64,000 nt of DNA from Phycisphaerales bacterium (GCA_029260455.1 JAJDDF010000005.1:124001-188000); one strand, 5' to 3'; shown: positions 1 to 9,324, numbered from the stretch's first letter. Program-made: numbers and translations. Notes: a model not told the origin generated them from the letters alone.

Positions 1-759
1 CGAGCGCGATCACTGTTCGAGCCAGCACTTGCCGAAATTAGTGATCTTGAAGGGGTGGCACTTGCACCCGACGGTTTTGTCTATGCGATCACATCTCACT
101 CGCGAAAGAACAATGGCCAGCGCAATCTCAAGCGTGAAAAGTTGATCCGATTTAAGATAGAAGGCAATACGTTATACAAGTCGGCCATCCGCAACGATTT
201 GCGCAAGAGCTTGAAGCACGCGTTTCCTTCAATTGAGGCGGCGACAAAAAAATCCAAGACCAAAGGCAACGAAGGACTGAATATCGAAGGGCTTGCCTTC
301 GACCCGGACGGTAAGCAATTGTGGCTTGGTTTCCGTGGCCCGCTCATCGATGACAAGGCGATTTTGATTGCGATTCTGAATCCGCGCGGCGTTTTCGAGT
401 CTGGCGAGACATTTCGTTTCACACAATCGCCGCAGCTGCTTGATCTCGGTGGGGGCGGCATCAGAGACATTGTTTACGTACCGCATCTTCACGGCTATTT
501 GGTTGTCAGTCAGCAAGAAGGCACGAAAAAGGAAAAGCGGTTCAAGTTGTGGTTCTGGAGTGGTGCTCCCGCCGACTCGCCGCACCGCGTGCGCATCGAG
601 GGCGTTGATGACCTTGCGCGCGTCGAAGCCATCGCACCGGTGACCTTCGATGGCAAAGACCAGATTCTGCTGTTGAGTGATGATGGAGACCGATCCAAAG
701 GAAGGCGAGCCGGTCATCTCCTTGTGGATTATTCCCGTCTTGAGATTGACGCCCAATGA
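1..759 (+). CDS. DUF3616-domain protein, 5' end outside the window
   Basis: The reading frame is open from base 1 and the N-terminus is cut by the window edge; a GTG at 55 is an internal codon that could be mistaken for a start. The visible part, about 250 residues, carries the DUF3616 hallmark EGLAFDPDGKQLWLGFRGPL followed by a stretch listing property-like values and a C-terminal LLLSDDGD segment. DUF3616 proteins resemble beta-propeller or phytase-like folds and have no established reaction. The stop overlaps the longest possible start of the downstream porin gene (ATG at 756), which suggests co-transcription. No membrane segment is seen in the part present. The family call rests on the GLAFDPDG..LW.G.RGP motif; the function is unknown. 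Confidence 0.7.
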   Translation, partial: RARSLFEPALAEISDLEGVALAPDGFVYAITSHSRKNNGQRNLKREKLIRFKIEGNTLYKSAIRNDLRKSLKHAFPSIEAATKKSKTKGNEGLNIEGLAFDPDGKQLWLGFRGPLIDDKAILIAILNPRGVFESGETFRFTQSPQLLDLGGGGIRDIVYVPHLHGYLVVSQQEGTKKEKRFKLWFWSGAPADSPHRVRIEGVDDLARVEAIAPVTFDGKDQILLLSDDGDRSKGRRAGHLLVDYSRLEIDAQ

Positions 760-776
760 ATCAAAGGAATGTACTG

Positions 777-1994
777 ATGAAACGAGGCATCATGTGGTTG
801 GTTCTCTGTGCAGTACCTTTTTCATCAGCGCTCGGCGCAACTGAAAATGAAACTGCAACAATCAAGCCTCTCGGCGCCGATGAGGTCCGGGCATTGGTCT
901 ACAGCGTGCTCGCAGATGCGGACATGCGGTCGAGTTTGCTTGACAAGGACAAACAAGGCGGATGGGACGACGGATTCTATCTCTCCGACGATTCCGGAAG
1001 GTTCAAACTCGAACTCTCCGGGCAAATGCAGTTTCGATGGATCGGCACCTTTCAGGACGACACGCCGGGAGAAGATTCCACCGAGACAGGATTCGTAAAC
1101 CGCAGAACGAAACTTTCTTTCGATGGCTACGCCGTCGACCCTGCGTGGGAGTATCACATCACTGGTGGATTTTCTCGCAAGGACGGGGGCTTCGGGCTTC
1201 AGGATGCCTACGTCGAGCGCGACTTGGGGAAAGGCTGGAGCCTTAAATTCGGACAATTCAAAGCCCCATTCATGCGCGAGGAACTTATCTCAAGCAAGCG
1301 GCAGTTGGCTGTTGCCCGGTCACTGGTCAATGAAACATTCAATCAAGGGCGATCCCAGGGTATTGAATTGGTCTACAAGAATGACCACATCCACGCGAGT
1401 GCGATGTTCAGCGATGGCTTTGATTCAGCCAACGTCGCTGCACTTGAAGAGGATGTTGAGTTCGGCATCACAGCCCGGGTGGAGTTCCTTATCGATGGCA
1501 AGTGGAAACAATTCAAGGATTTCACTTCGTGGGAGAAGGATAAGTTCGCTGCAATGGTCGGTGGCGCGGTCCATTACGAAGAAGAGGATGGCGGGGGCGA
1601 TGAAGAAACATTCACGTGGACTGTCGATGGGTCAATCGAATTTGGCGGCGCAAATTTGTTTGCCGCGATCGTCGGTCGTCATATGGATATGAAGGGCAGC
1701 GATCAATACGGGTTCATCTTTCAGGGCGGCGCATTCCTGAATGATGACTGGGAAGCTTTTGCCCGCTACGAATGGGGGGATATTGACAAGGCTGGCTTCG
1801 AAGACCTCAGCATTGTGACCGTCGGCGTCAATCGCTATTACCACAAGCATGCCTTGAAGTGGACGACAGACATTGGCTACGCCTTCGATCGCGTCCGCGG
1901 TGGGTTTTCCTCGAGCGGAACCGGCTGGCTCACAGATCCGAAGGGTGCTGATGGACAGATCGTCATCAGAAGCCAGATTCAATTTTTATTCTAA
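777..1994 (+). CDS. Phosphate-selective porin O/P-like outer-membrane protein
   Basis: I chose the ATG at 777 because AAAGGA sits 8 bases before it; a longer frame begins at 756 and overlaps the upstream stop. From 777 the protein starts with a signal peptide (MKRGIMWLVLCAVPFSSALGA). The rest is rich in alternating aromatic and polar residues typical of an outer-membrane beta-barrel, with the OprP/OprO-type pattern: FKLELSGQMQFRW at the front, a central KFGQFKAPFMREELIS segment, and a terminal strand ending in F (IRSQIQFLF). About 405 residues is normal for the family. The likely role is anion or phosphate uptake across the outer membrane, but substrate cannot be read from sequence. It probably shares a transcript with the preceding DUF3616 gene. 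Confidence 0.8.
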   Translation: MKRGIMWLVLCAVPFSSALGATENETATIKPLGADEVRALVYSVLADADMRSSLLDKDKQGGWDDGFYLSDDSGRFKLELSGQMQFRWIGTFQDDTPGEDSTETGFVNRRTKLSFDGYAVDPAWEYHITGGFSRKDGGFGLQDAYVERDLGKGWSLKFGQFKAPFMREELISSKRQLAVARSLVNETFNQGRSQGIELVYKNDHIHASAMFSDGFDSANVAALEEDVEFGITARVEFLIDGKWKQFKDFTSWEKDKFAAMVGGAVHYEEEDGGGDEETFTWTVDGSIEFGGANLFAAIVGRHMDMKGSDQYGFIFQGGAFLNDDWEAFARYEWGDIDKAGFEDLSIVTVGVNRYYHKHALKWTTDIGYAFDRVRGGFSSSGTGWLTDPKGADGQIVIRSQIQFLF

Positions 1995-2032
1995 CGGTAC
2001 ACGCTTCGAGCCCTTGAATGACTGGCCGTTTT

Positions 2033-3052
2033 TTACACCCGGTCGCTGCGATCAATGGCGCGCAACACCTTGATCGCCCGATGGCCGCGAACCTGACCGA
2101 CATTGCCCATCAGCTTTGCTTCACCTTCGACTTCAACAATGATCGGTGCGGCGGCCCGGTGTTCTGTGGTGATGAGGTCGCCCACTGCAAGCTGTCGCAC
2201 ATCGCGCAGGGTGATGGTGGTGCGCGCAAGTGTGCCCGAAACGCGCAACGCTGCCCGTGAAATTTCCGTGCCGATGCGTCGCGCAAAATCAGATGAGCCC
2301 TTCACACGGGCCGTACTGAACCAGCTTTGTGCAGCAAGGTCTTCCATGATGGGCTCGATGACGGCGTATGGAATGCACAGGTTCATCGTCCCGGCGCGAT
2401 TCGACATCCGAATCTCAAAACCAATCACAACGACGACTTCATTGGGCGGGACGATCTGCACAAGCTGGGGATTTGATTCATTGCCGATCACGGTGTGTTT
2501 CAGTGGCTTGACGCCGCTCCAGGCTTCGTCGAGTGCATCGACGGCACGGTCGAGAATCTTGTGAATGAGCCGGCCTTCGATCATGGTCAGGGGGCGCTGA
2601 GGAATAAAGAGTTCCTGATTTGTCCCGCCTAGCAACCGGTCGATCACGGGGTAAATAATCAGGGGACTCAATTCCAGACACATCTGACCTTCAAGCGGAG
2701 CCGCTTCCAACAAGTTGAAGCTTGTCGGGTTGGGCAGGCCTGTGATGAATTCTGAATAGGTCATCTGGTCACAGGTGGCGACCTTCACCTCCACGATCGT
2801 GCGCAAGAACCCCGACAAGGATGCTCCAAAGTTTCGCGCAAAGCCCTCTTGCAAGGTCTGCAAGGCAAGCATCTGGTCTTTGCTGACCCGCTCGGGCCGC
2901 TTGAAGTCGTACTCCCGGATCTCAATATTCTCATCAAAAACCTGACCGTTGCGACTAAAAATCTGCGATCCACTGGCTTCTTCCGTCACTTCGGTGTCGT
3001 CTACGGCAGAAAGCAGGGCATCGATATCAGATTGGTCAAGCAGGTCAGCCAT
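2033..3052 (-). CDS. fliM: Flagellar motor switch protein FliM
   Basis: This 339-residue protein has the FliM layout. The N-terminal CheY-binding peptide (LLDQSDIDALLSAV, residues 4-17) is followed by a linker, the CheC-like middle domain (about 50-230) and the C-terminal SpoA/FliN-like domain (about 255-330, ending ..GHRAIKVLRAI). FliM sits in the cytoplasmic C-ring, couples phospho-CheY to rotational switching and binds FliG and FliN. No other flagellar gene is in the window: the gene lies convergent to a porin gene and divergent from dsbD, so it is an orphan relative to usual flagellar operons. Length and termini look intact. Confidence 0.93.
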   Translation of the reverse strand: MADLLDQSDIDALLSAVDDTEVTEEASGSQIFSRNGQVFDENIEIREYDFKRPERVSKDQMLALQTLQEGFARNFGASLSGFLRTIVEVKVATCDQMTYSEFITGLPNPTSFNLLEAAPLEGQMCLELSPLIIYPVIDRLLGGTNQELFIPQRPLTMIEGRLIHKILDRAVDALDEAWSGVKPLKHTVIGNESNPQLVQIVPPNEVVVVIGFEIRMSNRAGTMNLCIPYAVIEPIMEDLAAQSWFSTARVKGSSDFARRIGTEISRAALRVSGTLARTTITLRDVRQLAVGDLITTEHRAAAPIIVEVEGEAKLMGNVGQVRGHRAIKVLRAIDRSDRV

Positions 3053-3242
3053 GAGTGCAGAACATCCTCAGAAAGTCCCTCGTCGGTTATGCACTCCTTT
3101 ATCGGCGCAGCCGGTATGTCCCCTTGAAGCAGTCCTCTTGGAGGTTGATGCCAAAGATCAGCCGATGGAACAATCTGACCCTGCGAGACGCTTGACCTGC
3201 TGCCACGATCACCTACGCCCCCATTGGAGAGTTCAACCCATC

Positions 3243-5240
3243 ATGCGACGACTGGCCCCAATCACGATTGCCCTGCTCACCCTACTCACGCTTTTTGCGA
3301 CCCCTGCAGGGGCCCAACTCGACAAGGGCAAGGGCGGGGGGCTGGATCAGTTTTTGCCGCCTGCTGCGCCCGCCGTGGCGAATCCGGATGACGCGGGGGG
3401 TAAGGTGACGATCTCGGCAAACGTGAACGCAACGGCTGCTCCGCGGAGCCACCGTCTGGTGATTGGCGTCAACATGGACTTCAAGGAGGGTTGGCACGCC
3501 TGGCCCAGCGCTGACCAGGATGTGCTACCCGCAGACTGGGATTTCGCCATCCGGACCGCGATAGCAATTGAAGACCCCGGCGGCATCATCGCTCGCATCG
3601 CTCCTATTCAATGGCCGAAGTTGCACGACGAACTTGTCCAAGACATTTCAGGCGGCACTGAACCTGTCCTTGCCAAGACCTATTCCGGCAACGCCGTCGC
3701 ATTCGTCCCGCTCATCCTCAAGAAAGACGCAGCGCTTGGCGACCACACACTCAATATCACCGTCACCTATCAGGCATGCGATATTTCCATGTGCCTGCCG
3801 CCGGAGGATGTAACGGTGAGCGCAAAGATTGGCGTCACCGATGGGCCGGTTGTGAATCCTGAGGAATTCGTTGGCTTTGATTCCTCCATCTTCGATCGCA
3901 TGCGCGAAGACGCCACTCTCGGCACGCGCCCGGTAGAACCCACACCCCCGTCTACCGAGAATGAGCAAGGCGAAACGAAAGGCCGCACCTTCTTCGGCAT
4001 TCCCATCACCGGCGGCATCGTCGCCCTCGCGCTGCTCGCCGCGCTGGGCGGGTTGATTCTGAACCTCACGCCGTGCGTGTTGCCCGTCATTCCGATCAAG
4101 GTCATGACCATCTCGCACCACGCAGGTTCCCCCGGCAAGAGCCTCTATCTTGGCCTCTGGATGGCGGCCGGGGTCATTGCATTCTGGCTTGGCATTGGCT
4201 TGCCCGCAGCGTTCTTTGTCGAATTCGCTGACCCCTCGCGCATCTTCGGCATCTGGTGGGTGACGCTTGCCATTGGCCTGCTGATCGGTGCGATGGGCGT
4301 CGGCATCATGGGCCTCTTTCAGATCAACCTGCCCAAGCAGGTCTACGCGATCAATCCCAAGGCTGACAGCGCCTTTGGCTCATTCATGTTTGGTGTGATG
4401 ACCGGCGTGCTCGGCTTGCCCTGCTTTGGCTTCGTCGCGGGTGCGCTGCTTGCGGGCGCTGCGACACTGCCCACTGCAACGATTCTCACCATATTCGCTT
4501 TCATTGGTATCGGCATGGCATCGCCTTATCTCGTGCTCGCGGTCAAGCCATCGTGGGTGAGCAAGATTCCGCGCACCGGCCCGGCGAGTGAACTGGTCAA
4601 GCAGGTGATGGGTTTGCTGATGCTCGCTGCGGGTGCATATTTCCTTGGCGCTTCTGTGCTTGCGATTGTCTCTGAGCGCCCGGAGCTTGCCAAGACGTTG
4701 CCGTGGTGGGGCAAGGTTGTGCATTGGTGGTTCGTCGCGCTAATCGCGGCCGCCGCCGGTCTCTGGCTGATCATCAAGACTTTCGCGATCACGAAGAAGC
4801 CGATGCGCCGTCTTGTCTTCGGTGTAACAGGCCTCGTCTTTGGTGGCGTCGCCGTCGCCTGGGCTGCCGACACCACCATCACCGCCAAGAACTCTGTCTG
4901 GGTCGCCTACACCGAAGACGATCTCGAACTCGCACGCGACATGGGCGATGTTGTCATTCTCGACTTCACCGCCGAGTGGTGCCTCAACTGCAAGGCACTG
5001 AAGGCCACCGTCCTCAACCGCGACCTCGTCAAGACCGAGCTGCGCAAAGGGGATGTCACCGCCCTCGTCGCGGACCTGACCTCCACCAAGGCGCCCGGCT
5101 GGACCAAACTCCGCGACCTCGGCCAGACCGGGATTCCGCTCCTGGTCATCTACGGCCCCGGCCTCAAAGAACCATGGCAAGCCAACGCCTACACGCCCTC
5201 CCAGGTGATGGAGGCGATAGCTCGCGCTCGGGGGGATTGA
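3243..5240 (+). CDS. dsbD: Thiol:disulfide interchange protein DsbD
   Basis: The frame is open further upstream, but ATG 3243 gives a clear signal peptide (MRRLAPITIALLTLLTLFATPAGA) and has GGAGA 12 bases before it. The 665-residue product has all three DsbD parts. The periplasmic N-domain has the cysteine pair at 179 and 184 (CDISMC). A CcdA-like membrane domain of about eight helices has Cys278 (LTPCVLP) and Cys394 (GLPCFGF). The C-terminal thioredoxin-like domain has WCLNC at 579-583. All six redox cysteines are present, so electrons from cytoplasmic thioredoxin can be relayed across the inner membrane to periplasmic disulfide isomerases or cytochrome c maturation. Upstream 3053-3242 is the spacer to the divergent fliM gene and shows no other feature. 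Confidence 0.93.
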   Translation: MRRLAPITIALLTLLTLFATPAGAQLDKGKGGGLDQFLPPAAPAVANPDDAGGKVTISANVNATAAPRSHRLVIGVNMDFKEGWHAWPSADQDVLPADWDFAIRTAIAIEDPGGIIARIAPIQWPKLHDELVQDISGGTEPVLAKTYSGNAVAFVPLILKKDAALGDHTLNITVTYQACDISMCLPPEDVTVSAKIGVTDGPVVNPEEFVGFDSSIFDRMREDATLGTRPVEPTPPSTENEQGETKGRTFFGIPITGGIVALALLAALGGLILNLTPCVLPVIPIKVMTISHHAGSPGKSLYLGLWMAAGVIAFWLGIGLPAAFFVEFADPSRIFGIWWVTLAIGLLIGAMGVGIMGLFQINLPKQVYAINPKADSAFGSFMFGVMTGVLGLPCFGFVAGALLAGAATLPTATILTIFAFIGIGMASPYLVLAVKPSWVSKIPRTGPASELVKQVMGLLMLAAGAYFLGASVLAIVSERPELAKTLPWWGKVVHWWFVALIAAAAGLWLIIKTFAITKKPMRRLVFGVTGLVFGGVAVAWAADTTITAKNSVWVAYTEDDLELARDMGDVVILDFTAEWCLNCKALKATVLNRDLVKTELRKGDVTALVADLTSTKAPGWTKLRDLGQTGIPLLVIYGPGLKEPWQANAYTPSQVMEAIARARGD

Positions 5241-5297
5241 CAGCGCCGCGGAGTGTGCCTACGTTGACTGACCCGGCGGGCGTAATCGCCGAGGTGT

Positions 5298-5369
5298 GCG
5301 GGTGTAGCTCAGTGGTAGAGCGTCACGTTGCCAACGTGAATGTCGTCGGTTCAAATCCGATCACCCGCT
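5298..5369 (+). tRNA. tRNA-Gly(GCC)
   Basis: A complete cloverleaf can be folded. The acceptor stem is GCGGGTG/CACCCGC. The D-arm is GCTC-AGTGGTA-GAGC. The anticodon stem TCACG/CGTGA encloses TTGCCAA with anticodon GCC. The T-arm is GTCGG-TTCAAAT-CCGAT with one G-T pair. The discriminator base is T5369. CCA is not encoded, and a T-run follows directly and may act as terminator. Confidence 0.97.
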
Positions 5370-5394
5370 TTTTTCCTTCGACCTGAGAGGGACC

Positions 5395-5910
5395 ATGGTC
5401 GATCTCTTCAAGTCAATGATTCGTGCGCAATACGAAGCATCGCTTCGGATGCTTCAGCACTGCATCGAGAAGTGCCCCGACTCAGCTTGGGATGCGCCGG
5501 TGTGCAACCACGCCTTTTGCCAGTCCGTCTTTCACACGCTTTTCTTTACCGATGCGTACCTAGGGCCGAGTGTGGCGGCGATGGGCGAGCAACAGTTCCA
5601 CAAAGAGAATCCTGACTTCTTCCGCGACTACGAAGAGCTGATAGACAAGAAGCCGGAACATCTGTACGACAAGCCATCAATCATGCGTTACCTCGAGCAC
5701 TGTCGGCAAAAAGCCGAACAGGTCGTCGGCGCAGAAACAGAAGCGTCACTCGCCAAAGCGCCTTGTTTTGATTGGCACACCTTCTCTCGCGCAGAACTGC
5801 ACGTTTACAACATCCGCCATATTCAGCACCACGTCGCCCAACTCAGCCTGCGCCTGCGACTGAATGACCAGACCGACATTCAATGGGTGAAGTCGGGGTG
5901 GGGGAAATAG
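5395..5910 (+). CDS. DinB-family metal-binding four-helix protein
   Basis: This 171-residue protein starts at ATG 5395 behind GAGAGGGA and lies 25 bases after tRNA-Gly. It has the DinB/YfiT-like four-helix bundle pattern: a first helix MIRAQYEASLRMLQHC, a histidine-containing segment CNHAFCQSVFHTLFF near residues 40-55, and the C-terminal helix IRHIQHHVAQLSLRLR near 140-155. The spaced histidines are the expected metal ligands. Family members include thiol transferases and many uncharacterised stress-associated proteins, so the reaction cannot be assigned here. Length is normal and no signal peptide is present. A gap of about 40 bases separates it from the convergent HTH-TPR gene. Confidence 0.8.
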   Translation: MVDLFKSMIRAQYEASLRMLQHCIEKCPDSAWDAPVCNHAFCQSVFHTLFFTDAYLGPSVAAMGEQQFHKENPDFFRDYEELIDKKPEHLYDKPSIMRYLEHCRQKAEQVVGAETEASLAKAPCFDWHTFSRAELHVYNIRHIQHHVAQLSLRLRLNDQTDIQWVKSGWGK

Positions 5911-5950
5911 AAGTGCATGAGTGCCCGAGGCGACCACGGGACACAGGCAG

Positions 5951-6874
5951 CTACTTCTTCCCCCGCAGCGCCTGCCGCGCCGCATCCGCCCAGATACTAT
6001 TTGGGTCGCGTTCCAGATAGGCCCGCCAGTGCGGGTCGGCCTCATCATGTTTGCCAAGCCGGGCCAGACACGATGCGAGGTTGTAATGCGCATCCGTAAA
6101 CTCAGGCTCGGCGTCAAGCGCTGATTGCAACACTTCCGCTGCCTCGGCAAGCGCACCGCGCTCATCAAGTACATCACCAAGGTTGTAATGGGCCGCGGCA
6201 TAGTCTTCATCAAGGGCGACCGTCAGGCGGTACATCTCCTCGGCAGCCTCGACGCGACCCATCGCGCGCAGCGCGTTGCCAAGGTTGTAATGCGCCTCGG
6301 CCCACTCGGGGGCAAGGGCAATCACACGCCGATACATCTGCGCCGCTTCGGGCAGTTCACCCTCGCCTTCCAAACGCAGGGCGCGTTCAAAAAGAAGTTC
6401 TGGCGCTGGAGTCTTGCTTTCGATCATGATCGCGGGCAAGCTGGTTGTGGGCACCACCGCACCAAGCACCGCTGCTTCATTCACTTTTGCAGGCGTATCT
6501 TGGAAATCAAAGAAGCGCTGCCCCTCTGCACTGACCAGTTCGCCATCGATGCGCGCCACCAGTTCATCAGCGCTCACGACTGCGAGTGTCATTTTGCCCA
6601 TCGGCGGGGCCGCGCTCGTCCGCTGTTGGGCGATGCGGTCAAGCGTCTTGCGAATCACTGTTGGCTTCACGCCCGCTTTGACAAGATCGGCAACTTCGCG
6701 CAACGACACGATGTCGCGAAAGTCATACCGCCCACCCGCAGGTTTGGCGAGCCCCTGCTTGCGCCACCGATCAATCACCGCCCGGTCAACGTCAAGGAGT
6801 GCTGCAACTTCCGACGCGCCGTACCCCGGTTGGTCATGATGTCGAGATGTGTCCTTACGTTGCGGCGACGTCAT
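5951..6874 (-). CDS. MerR-like HTH protein with C-terminal TPR repeats
   Basis: The 307-residue protein joins two modules. Residues about 18-85 form a MerR-type winged helix: GASEVAALLDVDRAVIDRWR, then GGRYDFRDIVSLREVADLVKAG. The C-terminal half (about 165-300) holds four TPR units with the AEAHYNLGNALRAMGR pattern repeated as AAAHYNLGDVLDERG and TDAHYNLASCLARLG. The middle (about 90-160) is a short beta-rich linker domain. The combination suggests a DNA-binding regulator whose activity depends on protein-protein contacts. MerR-plus-TPR fusions recur in myxobacteria and planctomycetes but have no defined regulon. No ligand-binding cysteines or drug-pocket domain are seen. The gene stands alone between dinB-like and hutI. 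Confidence 0.8.
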   Translation of the reverse strand: MTSPQRKDTSRHHDQPGYGASEVAALLDVDRAVIDRWRKQGLAKPAGGRYDFRDIVSLREVADLVKAGVKPTVIRKTLDRIAQQRTSAAPPMGKMTLAVVSADELVARIDGELVSAEGQRFFDFQDTPAKVNEAAVLGAVVPTTSLPAIMIESKTPAPELLFERALRLEGEGELPEAAQMYRRVIALAPEWAEAHYNLGNALRAMGRVEAAEEMYRLTVALDEDYAAAHYNLGDVLDERGALAEAAEVLQSALDAEPEFTDAHYNLASCLARLGKHDEADPHWRAYLERDPNSIWADAARQALRGKK

Positions 6875-6993
6875 CCGCGAGATTCTCCAGCTGCACGGGG
6901 ACTGCCCCGGCGCTTCACGTATGGTTTATTTCTGCCTTTACGGTACCCACGCGGGATCATGTGCCGATTTTCCCGACACCCTCCGACAGGCTG

Positions 6994-8241
6994 TCAACAC
7001 CCGCCGCTGACGATTTTTCCATTTGCGATGACCATATCCACCGGATTCCCGCCCAGTGAATGGGCCAATTCGCGCTCATCGGTGTGGCGAAGCAGGATCA
7101 GATCAGCCCGGGCCTTCGGAGCGATCACGCCCGCGATATCGAAGGTCGGATCCTGAGCACGGAGCAGTGCGGCGGCGTTGGCGGTGCAGGCTGTGATCGC
7201 CTCGGCGGGGGTCAGACCGCACCCGCGCACCGCGAGGGCAATCGCAAGCGGCATCGATGAACTCGGGGCCGAACCCGGATTGCAATTAGTCGCGATGACG
7301 AGCTTCGCGCCAGCTTTGATCAGTCCCCGACCATTGGCATAGCGCCCGTCGGTGTGGAAGCCGCTGATCGGAAGCGCTACTGCAAATGTTTCACTGCCAC
7401 CAACTGTGCCAACGCCAGCATCGTCTGTTGCCTCAAGATGATCGACACTCAGCGCCCCATGCCCGAGCGCCCACTCGGTCATGCCCAACGCATTGAATTG
7501 ATCGGTATGCACGCGCACCTGATGACCAAGCTCGAGTGCAGCTTCAAAAAGACGTATGCCGTCTTCGAGTGACCACGCGCCTTCTTCGATATACGCATCG
7601 ATTGCAATATCTGGAAACTCTGCGTGAACTGCAGGCAATGTAGCTGTGATCGTGTGATCGACGAATGCACTGGGTCCACCCGGAAAATCAGGGTCAATGG
7701 CATGCCCAATGCACGCCGTCGGTACAACGCGCACTTTCGTTGCTGCGCCGGCGTCCACGATCGCGCGCAGCATCTTGAGTTCGGTTTCGATGTCCAGCCC
7801 ATACCCGCTCTTGATTTCACACGCGGCGGTGCCCTCGCACAACATGATGTCAAGCCGTGCACCAATTCCCGCTGCGAGCTGCGCCTGCGTGGCATTGCGC
7901 ACAGCGCGCACTGTGCTCATGATGCCGCCGCCAGCGTGCAAAATCTCCAGATACGTTGCTCCTGCGAGCTTGCGGCTCCATTCATCGAGCCTTTCACCTG
8001 CGAAGCACAGATGCGTGTGTGCATCGACAAACGCAGGCATCAGCACGCGCCCATTCGCTTCGATGATCCGCGCGCCCCTCGGCGCTTCGAGGGCATCACC
8101 CAGTGCATGGACGATGCCGCCCTCGATCAGCACATCGCACGGGTCGATGATGCCAAGATCGCTCATGGCATTGCCGCGCCGCGCGCCGGTCGCGCCGCCC
8201 AACGTCAGCACGCGCGCGCCATGGATGAATAGCGCAGTCAT
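6994..8241 (-). CDS. hutI: Imidazolonepropionase HutI
   Basis: The 415-residue protein belongs to the amidohydrolase superfamily and matches HutI throughout. It has the metal-binding DAHTHLCFAGER near residue 75, the substrate-loop segment KLAGATYLEILHAGGGIMSTV, the ..CEIKSGYGLD.. motif, a VHTDQFN histidine/aspartate strand and the ATNCNPGSAPSSSM segment near 315. It hydrolyses 4-imidazolone-5-propanoate to N-formimidoyl-L-glutamate, step three of histidine degradation, in the cytoplasm. The start overlaps the stop of hutG by 4 bases (ATGA-type overlap), so hutG-hutI are translationally coupled. hutU lies about 6 kb away on the same strand. Confidence 0.95.
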   Translation of the reverse strand: MTALFIHGARVLTLGGATGARRGNAMSDLGIIDPCDVLIEGGIVHALGDALEAPRGARIIEANGRVLMPAFVDAHTHLCFAGERLDEWSRKLAGATYLEILHAGGGIMSTVRAVRNATQAQLAAGIGARLDIMLCEGTAACEIKSGYGLDIETELKMLRAIVDAGAATKVRVVPTACIGHAIDPDFPGGPSAFVDHTITATLPAVHAEFPDIAIDAYIEEGAWSLEDGIRLFEAALELGHQVRVHTDQFNALGMTEWALGHGALSVDHLEATDDAGVGTVGGSETFAVALPISGFHTDGRYANGRGLIKAGAKLVIATNCNPGSAPSSSMPLAIALAVRGCGLTPAEAITACTANAAALLRAQDPTFDIAGVIAPKARADLILLRHTDERELAHSLGGNPVDMVIANGKIVSGGC

Positions 8242-9197
8242 GGTCGCGCCTCCACACCAGTAAGAAAGTGCATCATGAGTAGTGCTGCAATTCGCGCCGT
8301 GCGCCCTTCAATATCGTTTGGCGGGCTCAATTCCATAATGTCGAAGTGTTTCACAGCACTTTCTCGTCCCGCGCGCTCAGCCAACCGCTGTGCGACACCA
8401 ACATCAAGCCCATTGGGATTCAACGCACTCACGCCAGGTGCATTGCCTGCGCGCAGGCAATCAAGATCAATCGAGACAAACATGCTCCCTGTACCATCGT
8501 GCCCCTTCGCCCGCGCGAAGGCTGCGTCAACACATTCTGTTTCGTTTTGAAGAAGCTCTTTGTCGATCACGATCTGCCCGCCCGCTTCAAGGAGATATTC
8601 CACATGCGACTGCGTATTGCAAAACCGCCCGGTGCCAAGTTCTGTAAAACGATGCGCATCCACGAACCCGCTCTCAATCAGTGATCGAAACGGCATGCCC
8701 GAACCCAGTGCATCGCGCACGTCAAGATGCGGATCAAGATTCATCCCGCCCACCGCTTTGCCCTCGTGTTGCGAGAGTGCGCGCACCATTGGGAAGGTCA
8801 GGTCGTGCCCGCCGCCAATGCCAAGGACGATCAGCCCGCGCTCATGCAGGGCCGCAGCGGCTTTTGTTACCCGGTGATGTGTTTCTTGCAGGGCAATCGT
8901 CGCATCGTTGTCCACGCGGGGCTCAACATCACCGGCATCAAAGACGCGCACAGCAAGATCGCGCTCGCGCCCCGCATCATAGCTCGTGCCATATTTTGCG
9001 AGTGCCCGGCGCAGCGCTGTCGGCCCATCTGCTGCTCCAACTCGCCCCCGATTCAGCGCCACCCCCGTGTCATCAGGCACGCCGAGCAATGCGACTCGGC
9101 ACCCCGCCGGATTGTCATGCTCAATCGACGCAGCAAACCGTCCTGCCCCAATCTCGGGCCAGTGGGGGGGCAACGTGTGTGGCGCAATGCAGGTCAT
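8238..9197 (-). CDS. hutG: Formimidoylglutamase HutG (ureohydrolase family)
   Basis: This 319-residue ureohydrolase has the expected manganese ligands: GGGHD near residue 130, D-x-H-x-D in NLDPHLDVR near 155, and the D-x-D of SIDLDCL near 245 followed by APGVSA. The fold also covers arginases and agmatinases. Its overlap with hutI makes formimidoylglutamase (N-formimidoyl-glutamate to glutamate plus formamide) by far the best reading. It would complete a short Hut route together with hutI and the distant hutU; histidine ammonia-lyase is not in the window. The first codon used is ATG at 9197. The region between this gene and the terminator at 9264 is short. Confidence 0.88.
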   Translation of the reverse strand: MTCIAPHTLPPHWPEIGAGRFAASIEHDNPAGCRVALLGVPDDTGVALNRGRVGAADGPTALRRALAKYGTSYDAGRERDLAVRVFDAGDVEPRVDNDATIALQETHHRVTKAAAALHERGLIVLGIGGGHDLTFPMVRALSQHEGKAVGGMNLDPHLDVRDALGSGMPFRSLIESGFVDAHRFTELGTGRFCNTQSHVEYLLEAGGQIVIDKELLQNETECVDAAFARAKGHDGTGSMFVSIDLDCLRAGNAPGVSALNPNGLDVGVAQRLAERAGRESAVKHFDIMELSPPNDIEGRTARIAALLMMHFLTGVEARP

Positions 9198-9263
9198 GAC
9201 TCGTGCAATCTACCCGCGACATGATGCATGTGTCATGTGCAAGCATCTGTATGAAATAAGCGC

Positions 9264-9291
9264 ATGAAAAAGGATGCAAAAAAGCATCCTT
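9264..9291 (-). terminator. Intrinsic terminator of the arsR-SRPBCC-VOC operon
   Basis: Read on the minus strand this is a perfect 8-bp stem AAGGATGC/GCATCCTT with a T-rich loop, followed by a short T-run and CATG. It lies 33 bases after the stop of the VOC gene, at the end of four co-directional genes, and so closes that operon. Confidence 0.8.
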
Positions 9292-9324
9292 GGTCACTGT
9301 TCCTATTTATTATCTCACACTGAT

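Noticed and set aside
6125-7156. Plus-strand frame of 343 codons
   Set aside because: Antisense to the HTH-TPR gene and the end of hutI; no domain and an Arg/His-rich composition.
8238-9197. Arginase or agmatinase
   Set aside because: The ureohydrolase fold is shared, but the 4-base overlap with hutI fits formimidoylglutamase much better.
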